Assembly (NCBI RefSeq): GCF_042679305.1
Contig: NZ_JBHTMP010000035.1
Location: 12,570-76,569, forward strand
DNA length: 64,000 nt
Origin: Micromonospora_H sonneratiae
GTDB taxonomy: Bacteria; Actinomycetota; Actinomycetes; Mycobacteriales; Micromonosporaceae
Direction of reading: 5' to 3'
The notes below the pieces were generated by a model. It did not search any database, was not told the origin of the DNA, and saw only the letters and a list, made by a program, of their open reading frames with translations. Positions 15,761 to 24,019 of the stretch are shown here, in pieces. Within the stretch, counting starts at the first letter, position 1. Each line of letters starts with the position of its first letter. The position numbers and the translations under genes are program-made.

Positions 15761-16136
15761 CGATCTTCCTCCGTGCGGGGGATGCTGAAGGGGCTGGCCA
15801 ACTGGCGGGAGAGGATCCGCTTCGGTCACGGTAGCGTGCCCCGGCGACAGCCTCACTCCCGAAATCGCGTCAAGCCGGGTCAGGAGCACCTGCTTTATCC
15901 GATATGCCCAGTCCCATCAACGTCTCTACCTGCGTGACTTCGCCCACCTGTCGTCAATTGGCTGTCCAGGAAGCCCGCTTGTGGATCAGCCATCCCTGTG
16001 GGCAGCCGTAGGCCGTGCGGTTGAAGACCCGTCGGCGTACCTGGTCCTACTGACCCGGCTTATCCGACTGGCCAGGCGTGCCCGGCTGGTCCTGGTGCCC
16101 GGCCTGCCTTGCCCGGCCCGGATAGCATCCGGGCAC
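15761..16136. other. Intergenic region upstream of the LppU-like pair and prepilin peptidase
   Basis: The region separates divergent genes. Its right end (15981-16136) stays open in the prepilin peptidase frame but encodes an Arg/Pro-rich stretch unlike the family, so I treat it as non-coding. A perfect hairpin occupies 16116-16134. Nothing else is recognisable. Confidence 0.5.
16116..16134 (+). promoter_or_regulatory. Perfect hairpin two bases before the prepilin peptidase ATG
   Basis: GCCCGGAT (16116-16123), loop AGC, ATCCGGGC (16127-16134), then AC and the ATG at 16137. The place where a ribosome site should be is taken up by the stem. It may be an operator or an element that limits translation, unless the message begins at or near the ATG. 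Confidence 0.5.
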
Positions 16137-16862
16137 ATGCTGGCCGTGCTCGCCACCGCCGTACTCGGCGCGGTGATCGGGGCAAGCACGCCTCGACTGG
16201 CTCATCGGTTGGCTGTCCGGTCGGGAACGCCGGCACGTAGCGCCTGCGACCGGTGTGCCCACCCGTTTCCGCGCGGCCTGACCGGATGGCTCGGGCCGGC
16301 GGTCCGGTGTCCCGGCTGCGCCGCTGGCCTGGGGCCGCCGACCTGGTCGACCACCGTCGCGGGAGCCACCACGTTCGGGCTGTTGGCCGCCGGGCTGGCC
16401 GGCGATCCGGCGCTACCCGCGTTCCTCGCCGTGGCGGCCGTCGGCGTACCACTGGCCGTCATCGACCTGATCAGTCTGCGATTACCCGATCCCCTGGTGG
16501 CCGCTGCGGGACTTGGCGCGCTGGCCGGGCTGGTCGCTGCGACGTTCGCCCTGGGTACGCCCCAACCACTGCTCCGCGCACTGACCGGTGCCCTGGTCTG
16601 CACCGCCGCGTACGTCCTGCTGGCACTGCTGCCCGGCTCCCGGCTCGGGTTCGGTGACGTCAAGCTGGCCGGCGTACTCGGGCTGCCGCTGGGGTGGCTC
16701 GGCTGGCCCACCGTACTGCTGGGGCTGGTCCTGCCACACGTCGTCAACGGTGTGGTCGTCCTGGGCCTGCTGCTTTCTGGACGGATCGATCGCCGGACCG
16801 CCCTACCGCTCGGTCCGGCACTACTCACCGGCGCGCTGCTGGCCGCCCTGCTTGGGCGTTAG
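16137..16862 (+). CDS. Prepilin peptidase, A24 family
   Basis: 241 residues, an integral-membrane aspartyl protease that cuts leader peptides of type IV pilin-like proteins. Cysteine pairs in the N-terminal cytoplasmic loop (CDRCAHPF and CPGC) suggest a zinc-bound methylase-like domain remnant. The two catalytic aspartates are in AVIDLISLRLPD and in GFGDVKLAGVLG (GxGD motif). About seven TM helices are visible. The start at 16137 fits the family N-terminus (MLAVLATAVLGAVIGA). No pilin, PilB or PilC gene is in the window, so its substrates are encoded elsewhere. Confidence 0.9.
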   Translation: MLAVLATAVLGAVIGASTPRLAHRLAVRSGTPARSACDRCAHPFPRGLTGWLGPAVRCPGCAAGLGPPTWSTTVAGATTFGLLAAGLAGDPALPAFLAVAAVGVPLAVIDLISLRLPDPLVAAAGLGALAGLVAATFALGTPQPLLRALTGALVCTAAYVLLALLPGSRLGFGDVKLAGVLGLPLGWLGWPTVLLGLVLPHVVNGVVVLGLLLSGRIDRRTALPLGPALLTGALLAALLGR

Positions 16863-16939
16863 GCAGGGCCCCTTTCCGGGCAGGGCCCCTTTCCGGGCAG
16901 GGCCCCTTTCCGGGCAGGGCCCCTTTCCGGGCAGGGCCC
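16863..16939. repeat. 17-bp tandem array, 4.5 copies
   Basis: GCAGGGCCCCTTTCCGG is repeated head to tail at 16863, 16880, 16897 and 16914 without any mismatch, and a half copy ends at 16939 as part of the palindrome GCAGGGCCCTGC. It lies between the prepilin peptidase stop (16860-16862) and the convergent fusion-helicase stop (16949). The core AGGGCCCCTT also appears in the hairpin at 53660-53721. Confidence 0.93.
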
Positions 16940-16948
16940 TGCCTCACC

Positions 16949-19900
16949 TCACAGCAGGCGGAGCTGATGGTCCTTCGGGCGGCGTGGTGCACTGTCGCCG
17001 AACCGTTCGAAGAGCCCGGCGTCGATCGCGTCCAGGAACGGCGTGGGACGGCAGTCGTACTCGCGTCCGTGCCGGTGCCGGCGCTGGGCGTGGGTGACGT
17101 AGAGACGGTCCTGCGCCCGGGTCAGCCCGACGAAGAACAGCCGTCGTTCCTCGGCCACCTCGTCCTCGGTCGGGTCGGTGCCGGGGAACCGGAACGGCAG
17201 CAGCCCGTCCTCGCAGCCGATCAGGAAGACGATCGGGAACTCCAGCCCCTTCGCGGCATGCAGGGTGAGCAGGGTGACCGCCTCGGCCCGCGGGTCGAGC
17301 GCGTCGACCTCGGCACCGGTGGCGATCTGGGCCAGGAAGAGCGGCAGATCGTCACCGCAGCGCAGGGCCAGCGGGGTGAGTACGTCGACCGCACTCCAGA
17401 TGTCCGCCGGCTCCACCCCGACCGGAGCGTCCAGTGTGGGGGTGGCGAACCGTTGGGCGAGCACCTGTCCGGCGAGGCGTACCCGCGCGGCCAGTGACCC
17501 GCCGAGCCCGTCGGCGTGCCGCAGTTCCCGGGCGATCAACGCGACCCCGGGCCGGTCCCGCAGCCGGTTGTGGGACCGCTTCTGCACCGGGATACCGGCT
17601 CGGCCCAGCGCCTCGACGACCGGTGCCGCCTGGGCGTCCGTACGGTAGAGAACCGCGATGTCGGAGAACGAGACGGTCGAGGTCCGGCCGTCGCTGCGTC
17701 CCGCGTCCATCGAACGGTGGGACAGTCCACCGACCAGGTCGTCGACGGTACGGGCCACGAAGTCGGCCTCGTCGGCGACCGAGCGGGCCGGGTAGCGGCC
17801 GACCAGTGGCGCTTCCGGGTCCAGCCGGGCCGGGTCCAGCCGCCGTCCCCGGACCAGCGACGACGGCGCGATGGCCTGCACGGCGGCGGCCAGGATCGGT
17901 GCCGAGGAACGGTAGTTGCGGGTCAGCCGGACCAGTCGTGCGTCGGTGAAGTCCTGCGAGAATCGGAGGAAGTAGGTGACGTCGGCACCCCGGAACGAGT
18001 AGATCGCCTGATCGGGGTCGCCGATCGCGCACAGGTTCCCATCGGCCGGGCTGAGCAGTCGCAACAGTTCGTACTGTACGGCGTCGACGTCCTGGTACTC
18101 GTCGACGAAGATCCACCGCCACCGGTCCCGGTAGCGTTCGACCAGTTCGGGATCGTCGCGTAGCAGGCTCACCGGCAGGGTGACCAGCTCGTCCAGGTCG
18201 ACCAGGTCCTGGGCGCGCAGCAGCTTGGTGTATGCCGTGTCGTCGGTTCCGGCCTCGGTCCGGGCGGCGGTCCGCTCGGTGTCGTCGGCGATCCGGAAGT
18301 ACTCCGGCAGGCCGGCGGCGCGGGCGTTCTCCCGCAGGATCGACAGCCCGAGCGAGTGGAAGGTGCCCACCGTGACGGCCTCGGCGACCGGGCCGAGCAG
18401 CCCGTCCAGCCGGTGCCGTAGTTCCTCGGCGGCCCGACGGGTGAAGGTGATCGCCAGGCAGTGCTCGGGGAAGACGTTGAGTTCCGCGCACAGGTACGCG
18501 ATGCGGTGCGTCAACGTGCGGGTCTTGCCGGTGCCGGGACCGGCCACGATCAGCAGCGGTCCGCCGGGGGCCGAGGCGGCGACCCGCTGCATCGCGTCCA
18601 GCCGGTCGAGGAGGCCGGTGCCGACCTCCTCCATGCCGGCCAGCATCGGCTCGAACGGCTCGTGCGGCGACGGCGGCGGGGCGATCGGCGGGAGTGGCGG
18701 CGGGCTCGCCGCGACCCGGGGCGCCCGCCGTTTCGGCTCGACCTTCGCCGGGGTCCGGGTGCGGGACTTCGCTGCCGGCTCGGCCGGCTTCCGCTGCTCG
18801 GGCACGGGTACGTCGAAGAGCGCGTCCGCCTGCACACCGGGTGCGGACCGGTTCAGCTCACCCGGCTCGAAGACGGTGATCACGCCGTACTCGCCGTCGT
18901 AGCCCGGTATGCGGCGGACCTGGCCACGGCGGACCCGGCCGATCGCCTCGGCCAGCAGTTCGCCGCCGGCCGTCGAGATGTCGTCGAGCGGGGTGGTGGT
19001 GAGGATGTCCAACTCTGCGCCGAGTGCGGCGACGAGGCTGTTGAGCTGGCCCTGCACGGTCTTCGACTTGGGCCCGACATTGTTGATCTCGCCGACGATC
19101 TCGGCCAACTGGATCAGGTGGGTGACCCTGGGCGCGGTCCCCGGTCGGTGGCCCTCGGGCCGGTCGGCGAGATCCTCCACCCGGCTGAGTACACCGACCG
19201 TGAGCGGCCTACCGCATTCCGGGCACTGCCCGTCCACCTGGCGGGTCTGCTCCGGTTGCCAGTTGATGCCGCACACCCGGTGCCCGTCGGCGTGGTACTT
19301 GCCCTCCTCGGGGAAGAACTCGATCGTGCCGTGCAGCCCGTCGCCGGTACGCATCGCCGCCCGGACCGCGAAGTAGTCCAGTTCGGTGTCGAAGACCGTG
19401 GCCTCCCGGGCCAACGCGGCCGGGGAGTGGGCGTCGGAGTTGGAGACCAACCGGTAACGGTCCAGGCTGGAGACCCGCCAGTTCATCTCCGGATCGGAGG
19501 AGAGCCCGGTCTCGACGGCGAAGATGTGGTCGGCCAGGTCGGCGTAGCAGTCGGCGATCGCGTCGAAGCCGGACTTCGAGCCGAGCGCGGAGAACCACGG
19601 CGTCCAGATGTGCGCCGGGACGAGGTAGCCGTCCGGGCTCGCCTCCAGCGTGATCTCCAGCAGGTCACGCGAGTCGAGGCCGAGGATCGGCCGGCCGTCC
19701 GAGCCCAGGTTGCCGATCCGCCCGAGCGCGGTGTTGAACCGGGCGACTGCGTCCAGATCGGGCAGGTAGATCAGGTGGTGCACCTTACGGGTGCGGTCGT
19801 CCCGCTTGTAGATCGTGGAGATCTCCACGCTGAGCTGGAACCGGACCGGACTGGCCTCGGCGATGCTGGCCAGCCGGGGCGGCAGCCGCCCGGCGATGTC

Positions 19901-20164
19901 CCGTTCGACCTCCGGGCTCAGCCGGTAGAGGCCGGGCTCAGCCGGTTGCAGGGTCTCGCGCAGGTGCTCGTACCAGGCGGGGTGGGTGAAGTCACCGGTG
20001 CCGAGCAGACTGATGCCCTTGCGTCGGGCCCACCACGCCAGGTTCGGCAGGTTGAGGTCACGGCTACAGGCGCGTGAGTATTTCGAGTGGATGTGCAGGT
20101 CCGCGACGAACGGACGGGTGCCCACGGAGGAGCCGCCGGGGGGCGCGGCGCTGAACGGAAGCAC
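16949..20164 (-). CDS. Endonuclease Q-like PHP domain fused to UvrD/PcrA helicase
   Basis: About 1071 residues (numbers below count from an ATG five codons further upstream). Residues 20-420 match the TIGR00375/endonuclease Q family: VADLHIHSKYS (27-32 DLHIHS), GTGDFTHPAW, VSNSDAHSP, a zinc site around C303, C319 and C322 (HRVCGINW, CPECGRPLTVGVLSRV), and NNVGPKSKTV. A Pro/Lys-rich linker (460-510) follows. Then a superfamily 1 helicase: GPGTGKT (547-553), IFVDEYQD (690-697), AIGDPDQAIYSFRGA, LTRNYRS, LTLHAAKGLEFPIVFLIG and FFVGLTRAQDRLYVTHA. The GTG at 20162-20164 is preferred because GGAAGGA lies six bases before it. It probably nicks damaged DNA and unwinds from the nick. Confidence 0.93.
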   Translation of the reverse strand: MLPFSAAPPGGSSVGTRPFVADLHIHSKYSRACSRDLNLPNLAWWARRKGISLLGTGDFTHPAWYEHLRETLQPAEPGLYRLSPEVERDIAGRLPPRLASIAEASPVRFQLSVEISTIYKRDDRTRKVHHLIYLPDLDAVARFNTALGRIGNLGSDGRPILGLDSRDLLEITLEASPDGYLVPAHIWTPWFSALGSKSGFDAIADCYADLADHIFAVETGLSSDPEMNWRVSSLDRYRLVSNSDAHSPAALAREATVFDTELDYFAVRAAMRTGDGLHGTIEFFPEEGKYHADGHRVCGINWQPEQTRQVDGQCPECGRPLTVGVLSRVEDLADRPEGHRPGTAPRVTHLIQLAEIVGEINNVGPKSKTVQGQLNSLVAALGAELDILTTTPLDDISTAGGELLAEAIGRVRRGQVRRIPGYDGEYGVITVFEPGELNRSAPGVQADALFDVPVPEQRKPAEPAAKSRTRTPAKVEPKRRAPRVAASPPPLPPIAPPPSPHEPFEPMLAGMEEVGTGLLDRLDAMQRVAASAPGGPLLIVAGPGTGKTRTLTHRIAYLCAELNVFPEHCLAITFTRRAAEELRHRLDGLLGPVAEAVTVGTFHSLGLSILRENARAAGLPEYFRIADDTERTAARTEAGTDDTAYTKLLRAQDLVDLDELVTLPVSLLRDDPELVERYRDRWRWIFVDEYQDVDAVQYELLRLLSPADGNLCAIGDPDQAIYSFRGADVTYFLRFSQDFTDARLVRLTRNYRSSAPILAAAVQAIAPSSLVRGRRLDPARLDPEAPLVGRYPARSVADEADFVARTVDDLVGGLSHRSMDAGRSDGRTSTVSFSDIAVLYRTDAQAAPVVEALGRAGIPVQKRSHNRLRDRPGVALIARELRHADGLGGSLAARVRLAGQVLAQRFATPTLDAPVGVEPADIWSAVDVLTPLALRCGDDLPLFLAQIATGAEVDALDPRAEAVTLLTLHAAKGLEFPIVFLIGCEDGLLPFRFPGTDPTEDEVAEERRLFFVGLTRAQDRLYVTHAQRRHRHGREYDCRPTPFLDAIDAGLFERFGDSAPRRPKDHQLRLL

Positions 20165-20460
20165 GCCGCATCCTTCCATGCTCGGGTGTGCCCGCGCTTG
20201 GCGCCACGCTCAGAGGTGACATGCGCTATCCCGGGCCGACGATGATCAACGGGTGGCGAGGTGGTCGAGGTCGATGGACGAGTAACTTCGACTCCGGGGT
20301 TTCGGCAGACCGGACGTGCAGGTCCGCGACGAGCACGGTGGTGCGCGCGGATGGCTGCCGGGACGGCATCCGGGGTACGCCCTCAGCGAGCAGGCTGCCG
20401 CGTTGGGTCGGGCCGGCGCACCATGGCGGTGAGCCGGCCCGACGAACTGCGGATGATTTC
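20165..20460. other. Gene-free stretch upstream of the fusion helicase
   Basis: No reading frame here has both a ribosome site and a recognisable product. On the minus strand a short frame contains VLVADLHVRSAETPESKLL, and 16 bases (TGCAGGTCCGCGACGA) match the start region of the fusion helicase gene, which may be chance or a small duplication. Confidence 0.35.
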
Positions 20461-20545
20461 CTAGCCACAGATGGCGTAGACGGTGATGTCCCAGATCCCG
20501 CCGTACCCGTCCACGTCCTCGTTGGCCCAGGCGCGGACGGCGCTC
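20461..20545 (-). pseudogene. C-terminal fragment of a secreted repeat protein
   Basis: The minus-strand frame ending at TAG 20461-20463 encodes VRAWANEDVDGYGG then I/V-WDITVYAICG, nearly identical to the last 25 residues of the secreted protein at 25669-26523. About 80 bases match at DNA level with few changes, including the stop. Upstream of about 20545 the similarity ends and no start, signal peptide or further repeat exists. It is therefore a decayed or recombined copy of that gene's 3' end, 5 kb from the intact copy and in the same orientation. Confidence 0.85.
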
Positions 20546-20661
20546 TCACATCCGGGCCGTCACTCGGCGCAAACCCCGCTCAACTTCGAAGGACCCATGG
20601 GTCGCCGCGCTATCGTAGGTGTTGCCGGTGCCGCATTCCCGAACTTCGATGATCTTTATTT

Positions 20662-20991
20662 TTAAGCGAATTCGACATTTCCTGAAGAATAGTATGGAAA
20701 TTCGCCGTCGGTGCATGTGGCTTGCGAAGTGTTTCCGCCGGTTACCCATTGTCCATAAGATATTTCGGACAAGGGTGACGTTGGGGAGCCCTTGCACCAT
20801 GCGTAGGCTCGGTAATAGCCGGTCACTTCTTTGTTGCAGTTCACCCTGTAGTATCCGCCCTCGCCGAACCTTTGACTGGATGAGCAGTCAGGAGCTTCGG
20901 CGCTGACAGGGCTTGGTGTGCTAACGAAGATCCCTGTCGCGACAATCGCCGTAGCGACTATTCGCCCGCTTGTTTTCAGTTTAAATTTCAC
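20662..20991 (-). CDS. Small secreted cysteine-containing protein
   Basis: 109 residues. A clear signal peptide (KLKTSGRIVATAIVATGIFVSTPSPVSA, cut after AxA near residue 31) leads to a mature part of about 78 residues with four cysteines (DCSSS, NCNKE, WCKGS, TCTDG) and many Tyr, Gly and Ser. The pattern suggests two disulphides in a small extracellular fold. The GTG start has an excellent AGGAGG six bases upstream. Codon use is noticeably less GC-rich than in the neighbours, and it stands alone in a lower-GC islet, both hints of acquisition. I do not recognise the family. Confidence 0.8.
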   Translation of the reverse strand: MKFKLKTSGRIVATAIVATGIFVSTPSPVSAEAPDCSSSQRFGEGGYYRVNCNKEVTGYYRAYAWCKGSPTSPLSEISYGQWVTGGNTSQATCTDGEFPYYSSGNVEFA

Positions 20992-21567
20992 TTGGGCCTC
21001 CTGTTGTGCTGGCGGTTAATGCGACGGGGGCGATAGCCTTCTTGCTCGCCACGCAGTCGCATCCACCTGATTGAGCAATGGAACTGAGCGAGTTCGCGTT
21101 AGCGCTAGTGGTTCGAATGGTTTTGTTGGAGAATCTATGCAGCAAAGTGTCTTGGCTGTTAGTGGTGTCATTGCAGACTGGGTTGAGAAGGGGTTTCTTC
21201 GTGTGGCGGACATGGTGGTGTATTCCGATGAAGGCCTCCAGTGTTCGCGCAAATTGTTTTCCAGCTCATCTGCGTCGGTCGATGCTAGCATTGAACCTAG
21301 CTTAAGGGGAAGTGGGCTATTTCGAGTAGCGGCTCGACCTGCTGCCTGCGGGCGAAGTAGCAGACACCTGCCGTGAGTGACCCGGTCAACTGTGACATCC
21401 TTGGGTCAACGTCAATCTGTTGTGACTCGAGGCACCCGACGTTCCGCCTACAGCTTCAGGGCCGTCGACAGATTCTCCGCAGTGACCAGGTTTGATCACC
21501 GCGCAGTGCGGCCAGCTCCGCAGCGGATGATCAGCCGGGTACGCCTGGCACCATTCTCTGGGGCTCG
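20992..21567. other. Low-GC gene-free islet
   Basis: The stretch from about 21000 to 21310 has a much lower GC content than the rest of the window, with features such as GGTTTTGTTGGAGAATC. Frames of 75-100 codons exist on both strands, but none has a ribosome site, codon bias or a recognisable sequence. It includes the promoter of the small secreted protein on the minus strand. The remainder, to the ABC ATPase stop at 21568, is normal GC without features. Confidence 0.5.
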
Positions 21568-22449
21568 TCAGGCGGACGGCGGAGCCGAGGTGTGGCGCTG
21601 CATCAGCGCGACGTATCCGTCCTCCAGCGACGGAGCGACGGGCGTCGCGTCGGGCGCGGGCGGTACCTCGCTCACCACCCGGTAGACGGTGCCGTCGGCC
21701 CGGCTGACCGCCGAGACCACCACGCCGACCGTGGGCGGCGCACCGGCGGTACGTACCTCCCAGGTCGCGCCCTCGCCGGTCCGTACCAGCTCGGCCACCG
21801 AGCCGGTGTAGACCACTCGGCCGGCGGCCAGCACCGCAGCGTCGTGGCAGGTCTGCGCCACGTCCTCGACGATGTGGGTGCTGAGCAGTACGGTGCGCCG
21901 CCCGGCGAGCCCCGCCAGCAGCGTGCGGAACCGTACCCGCTCCTCCGGGTCGAGCCCTGCGGTCGGCTCGTCCACCACCAGCAGCGCCGGGTCACCGAGC
22001 AACGCCTGCGCGATCCCGACCCGCCGCCGCATGCCACCCGAGAAACCCTTGATGCGTCGGCCGGCCACCTCCGTCAGCCCGACCATGTCCAGCAGCTCTC
22101 CCACCTGCCGGCGTCGCGCCGCCGTGTCGTCCAGTCCCTTCAACAGGGCCACGTAGTCGAGGAACTCCCGGGGCGACAGGTCCGGGTAGAGCCCGAGATC
22201 CTGCGGCAGGTACCCGAGGCGACGCTGGACGGCGAGCCGCCCGGCCCGGCTCGCCAGGTCATGGCCGCCGACCGACACCCGACCGGCACCCGGCGCAAGC
22301 ACCCCGGCCAGGACGCGCATGAGGGTGGTCTTGCCGGCGCCGTTGCCACCGAGCAGGCCGAACATCCCGCCCGGCACCGTCAGGTCCACGCCCCGCAACG
22401 CGGCGACCCGACCGAACGACCGGCACAGTCCCGTGATCTGAATGTCCAT
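21568..22449 (-). CDS. ABC transporter ATP-binding protein
   Basis: 293 residues. Walker A is GGNGAGKTT, the signature is FSGGMRRRVGIAQAL, Walker B is LLVVDEPTAGLDPEE, and the H-loop is LLSTHIVEDV. The Q-loop YLPQDLGLYPDLSPREFL matches the ABC-2/bacitracin-type efflux ATPases. The last 75 residues are an extra small domain common in that group. It is the last gene of a run sigma factor, anti-sigma factor, permease, permease, ATPase, so it likely energises the two permeases just upstream. The exported substrate is unknown. Confidence 0.95.
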   Translation of the reverse strand: MDIQITGLCRSFGRVAALRGVDLTVPGGMFGLLGGNGAGKTTLMRVLAGVLAPGAGRVSVGGHDLASRAGRLAVQRRLGYLPQDLGLYPDLSPREFLDYVALLKGLDDTAARRRQVGELLDMVGLTEVAGRRIKGFSGGMRRRVGIAQALLGDPALLVVDEPTAGLDPEERVRFRTLLAGLAGRRTVLLSTHIVEDVAQTCHDAAVLAAGRVVYTGSVAELVRTGEGATWEVRTAGAPPTVGVVVSAVSRADGTVYRVVSEVPPAPDATPVAPSLEDGYVALMQRHTSAPPSA

Positions 22450-22467
22450 CTGGATCGCCTCCGGTGA

Positions 22468-23271
22468 TCAGGCCGCACGTCGGCGGGTCTGTAGCAGGCC
22501 GGCCACCGCGAGGGGGAGCAGGCCGACGACGACGAGCAGGACGATGCTGGCTGCGGCGGTCGCGCCGGTCGGTGCCGGCCGCAGGAACGACAGCGGGCCG
22601 GGTATGCCCGCATAGTTGACGGTGGTGCCCAGCAGCCAACTGGTCGGGTAGCTGGCGTTCGGGGTCAGCAGTGACCCGGTCAGCGTGGGCAGAGTCTCCG
22701 GTAGGAGCGTGTTGCCCCAGAACCAGTACCCGACGAACAACACCCGGAACAGTGGCGTGGTCAGGACCAGTGGGCAGGCCAGCGCGAATCCCGCCACGAA
22801 CGCCAGCCCCGGGAGCAGCACCGTGGCGAACGCCACGACAGCCCACGGCACCATGGCGACGTCGCCTCGGCGTACCGCCTCGTAGCCGGCTGCGGCGAGC
22901 ATGGCGAGGAGGGCGGGGGTGCCGGTCGCGGCGATGCTGCCCAGGTACTTGCCGCCCAGCTGACCGCCTACGCCGGTCGGCAGGCTCGTCAGCAGCTCGG
23001 TGGTACGCAACCGGCGGTCGCGGATCAGCCGGTCGGCCAGGACCATGCCGAACCCGATCGGCAGGAGGACGGCGAACAGGAACGCCCACCGGGCCATCAC
23101 CTCCCGAGCGGACGCCCCCGGTGGGGCCGACGCGTACCGGGGACCCATCCCGGAACGGGCGACGGCCAGCAGTCCCGTTATCAGCACGATCGTGATCCAG
23201 AGTGACCGCTTGCGGATCTGCATCCGGAACTCGTACCAGGCGACCGGCAGCATCTTCGTCATCCCGGTCAC
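22468..23271 (-). CDS. ABC-2 type permease subunit
   Basis: 267 residues with six hydrophobic segments. The N-terminal VAWYEFRMQIRKRSLWITIVLI and the following FLFAVLLPIGFGMVLADRLIRDRRLRTTELLTSLPTG are characteristic of ABC-2 permeases. The second half has GLAFVAGFALACPLVLTTPLFRVLFVGYWFWG and a last helix with an arginine-rich end. It starts at ATG 23269-23271 in a four-base ATGA overlap with the upstream permease, so the two are translationally coupled and probably make a heterodimer. 18 bases separate it from the ATPase. Confidence 0.88.
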   Translation of the reverse strand: MTGMTKMLPVAWYEFRMQIRKRSLWITIVLITGLLAVARSGMGPRYASAPPGASAREVMARWAFLFAVLLPIGFGMVLADRLIRDRRLRTTELLTSLPTGVGGQLGGKYLGSIAATGTPALLAMLAAAGYEAVRRGDVAMVPWAVVAFATVLLPGLAFVAGFALACPLVLTTPLFRVLFVGYWFWGNTLLPETLPTLTGSLLTPNASYPTSWLLGTTVNYAGIPGPLSFLRPAPTGATAAASIVLLVVVGLLPLAVAGLLQTRRRAA

Positions 23272-23984
23272 ACCTCCTCCTCAGTTAGCAGCCGTTCCGG
23301 CCGGCGCAGCAGTGCCACGGCACCGGCGGCCAGCGGCAGGGTTGCGGCGGCCAGCAGGAGCCGGTCGGTGACCCAGCCCGGATACGCGTCGAGCCGGGTG
23401 ACCGGAAACAGGTAGAACGGTCGTAACCAGTCGTGCGTCGTGAACGCCGGGGCGAAGATCTGTTGGGCCAGCCAGAGACCGGCCGGCACGGTCGTGGCCA
23501 GCAGCAGGCTGCGGGTGAGCAGCCCGACGAAGATCGCCAGACCGGTCAGCCACAGCACCGGCGGTGCCCAGACCAGCGGGGACGTCAGGGGCGACGGTCC
23601 GGTCCAGAGGTCGGCCGACCAGAGCACGACCGAGAAGGCGACGGCGATGACGGCGGTGGCTCCGCCCAGCAGGACGAGCCGACGGCCCAGGACCGTGGCG
23701 TACCGGGTCGGTAGCGACAGGTGTAGTTCCCGCGCCCGCTCGGCCGCGACGACCGACGCCGCGACGAGTGCCACCGCCAGGGGCAGCAGCGCCTCCAGCC
23801 CGGTGAGCAGGACACCGGACACCTGTGTGCGTCCCGCGCCGTTACCACCGACCAGCAGCGCCCCGGCGACCGTGAGCAGGATCGCCAGTGCCGGTGCGGC
23901 AGGGGCCACCCAGCCGAGCCGGCTCGCCTCGTGCCTCCAGATCTCCACGCCAGCTGAGTAGGCACACCGTGTCATCCGGTTCAC
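23268..23984 (-). CDS. ABC-2 type permease subunit, partner
   Basis: 238 residues, six membrane helices. VAPAAPALAILLTVAGALLVGG, LLPLAVALVAASVVAAERARELHLSLPTRYATVLGRRLVLLGG and VLWLTGLAIFVGLLTRSLLLATTVPAGLW follow the ABC-2 pattern, with the ERARELHLSLPT loop equivalent to the RDRRLRTTELLTSLPT loop in its neighbour. Both are therefore likely to derive from one duplication. The ATG is taken at 23982-23984. It lies 35 bases after the anti-sigma factor gene, and no ABC substrate-binding protein is nearby, which fits an exporter. Confidence 0.86.
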   Translation of the reverse strand: MNRMTRCAYSAGVEIWRHEASRLGWVAPAAPALAILLTVAGALLVGGNGAGRTQVSGVLLTGLEALLPLAVALVAASVVAAERARELHLSLPTRYATVLGRRLVLLGGATAVIAVAFSVVLWSADLWTGPSPLTSPLVWAPPVLWLTGLAIFVGLLTRSLLLATTVPAGLWLAQQIFAPAFTTHDWLRPFYLFPVTRLDAYPGWVTDRLLLAAATLPLAAGAVALLRRPERLLTEEEV

Positions 23985-24019
23985 CCGGCGGCATGGTGAT
24001 CCAGGTCACTCCCCGTCGT

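Noticed and set aside
16863..16939. Tandem array considered as a CRISPR
   Set aside because: The units are head to tail with no spacers, and no cas gene is present.
18461..20077. Long open frame of 538 codons on the plus strand opposite the fusion helicase
   Set aside because: High GC bias leaves the antisense strand open in many places; its translation is compositionally biased and matches no family, while the minus strand has complete helicase and PHP motifs.
21105..21125. GGTTCGAATGG resembling a tRNA T-arm
   Set aside because: No acceptor stem, anticodon arm or CCA partner is found around it.
21071..21376. 101-codon plus-strand frame in the low-GC islet
   Set aside because: Codon use is unlike a gene of this organism and no start site is convincing; it might be a decayed insertion but cannot be supported.
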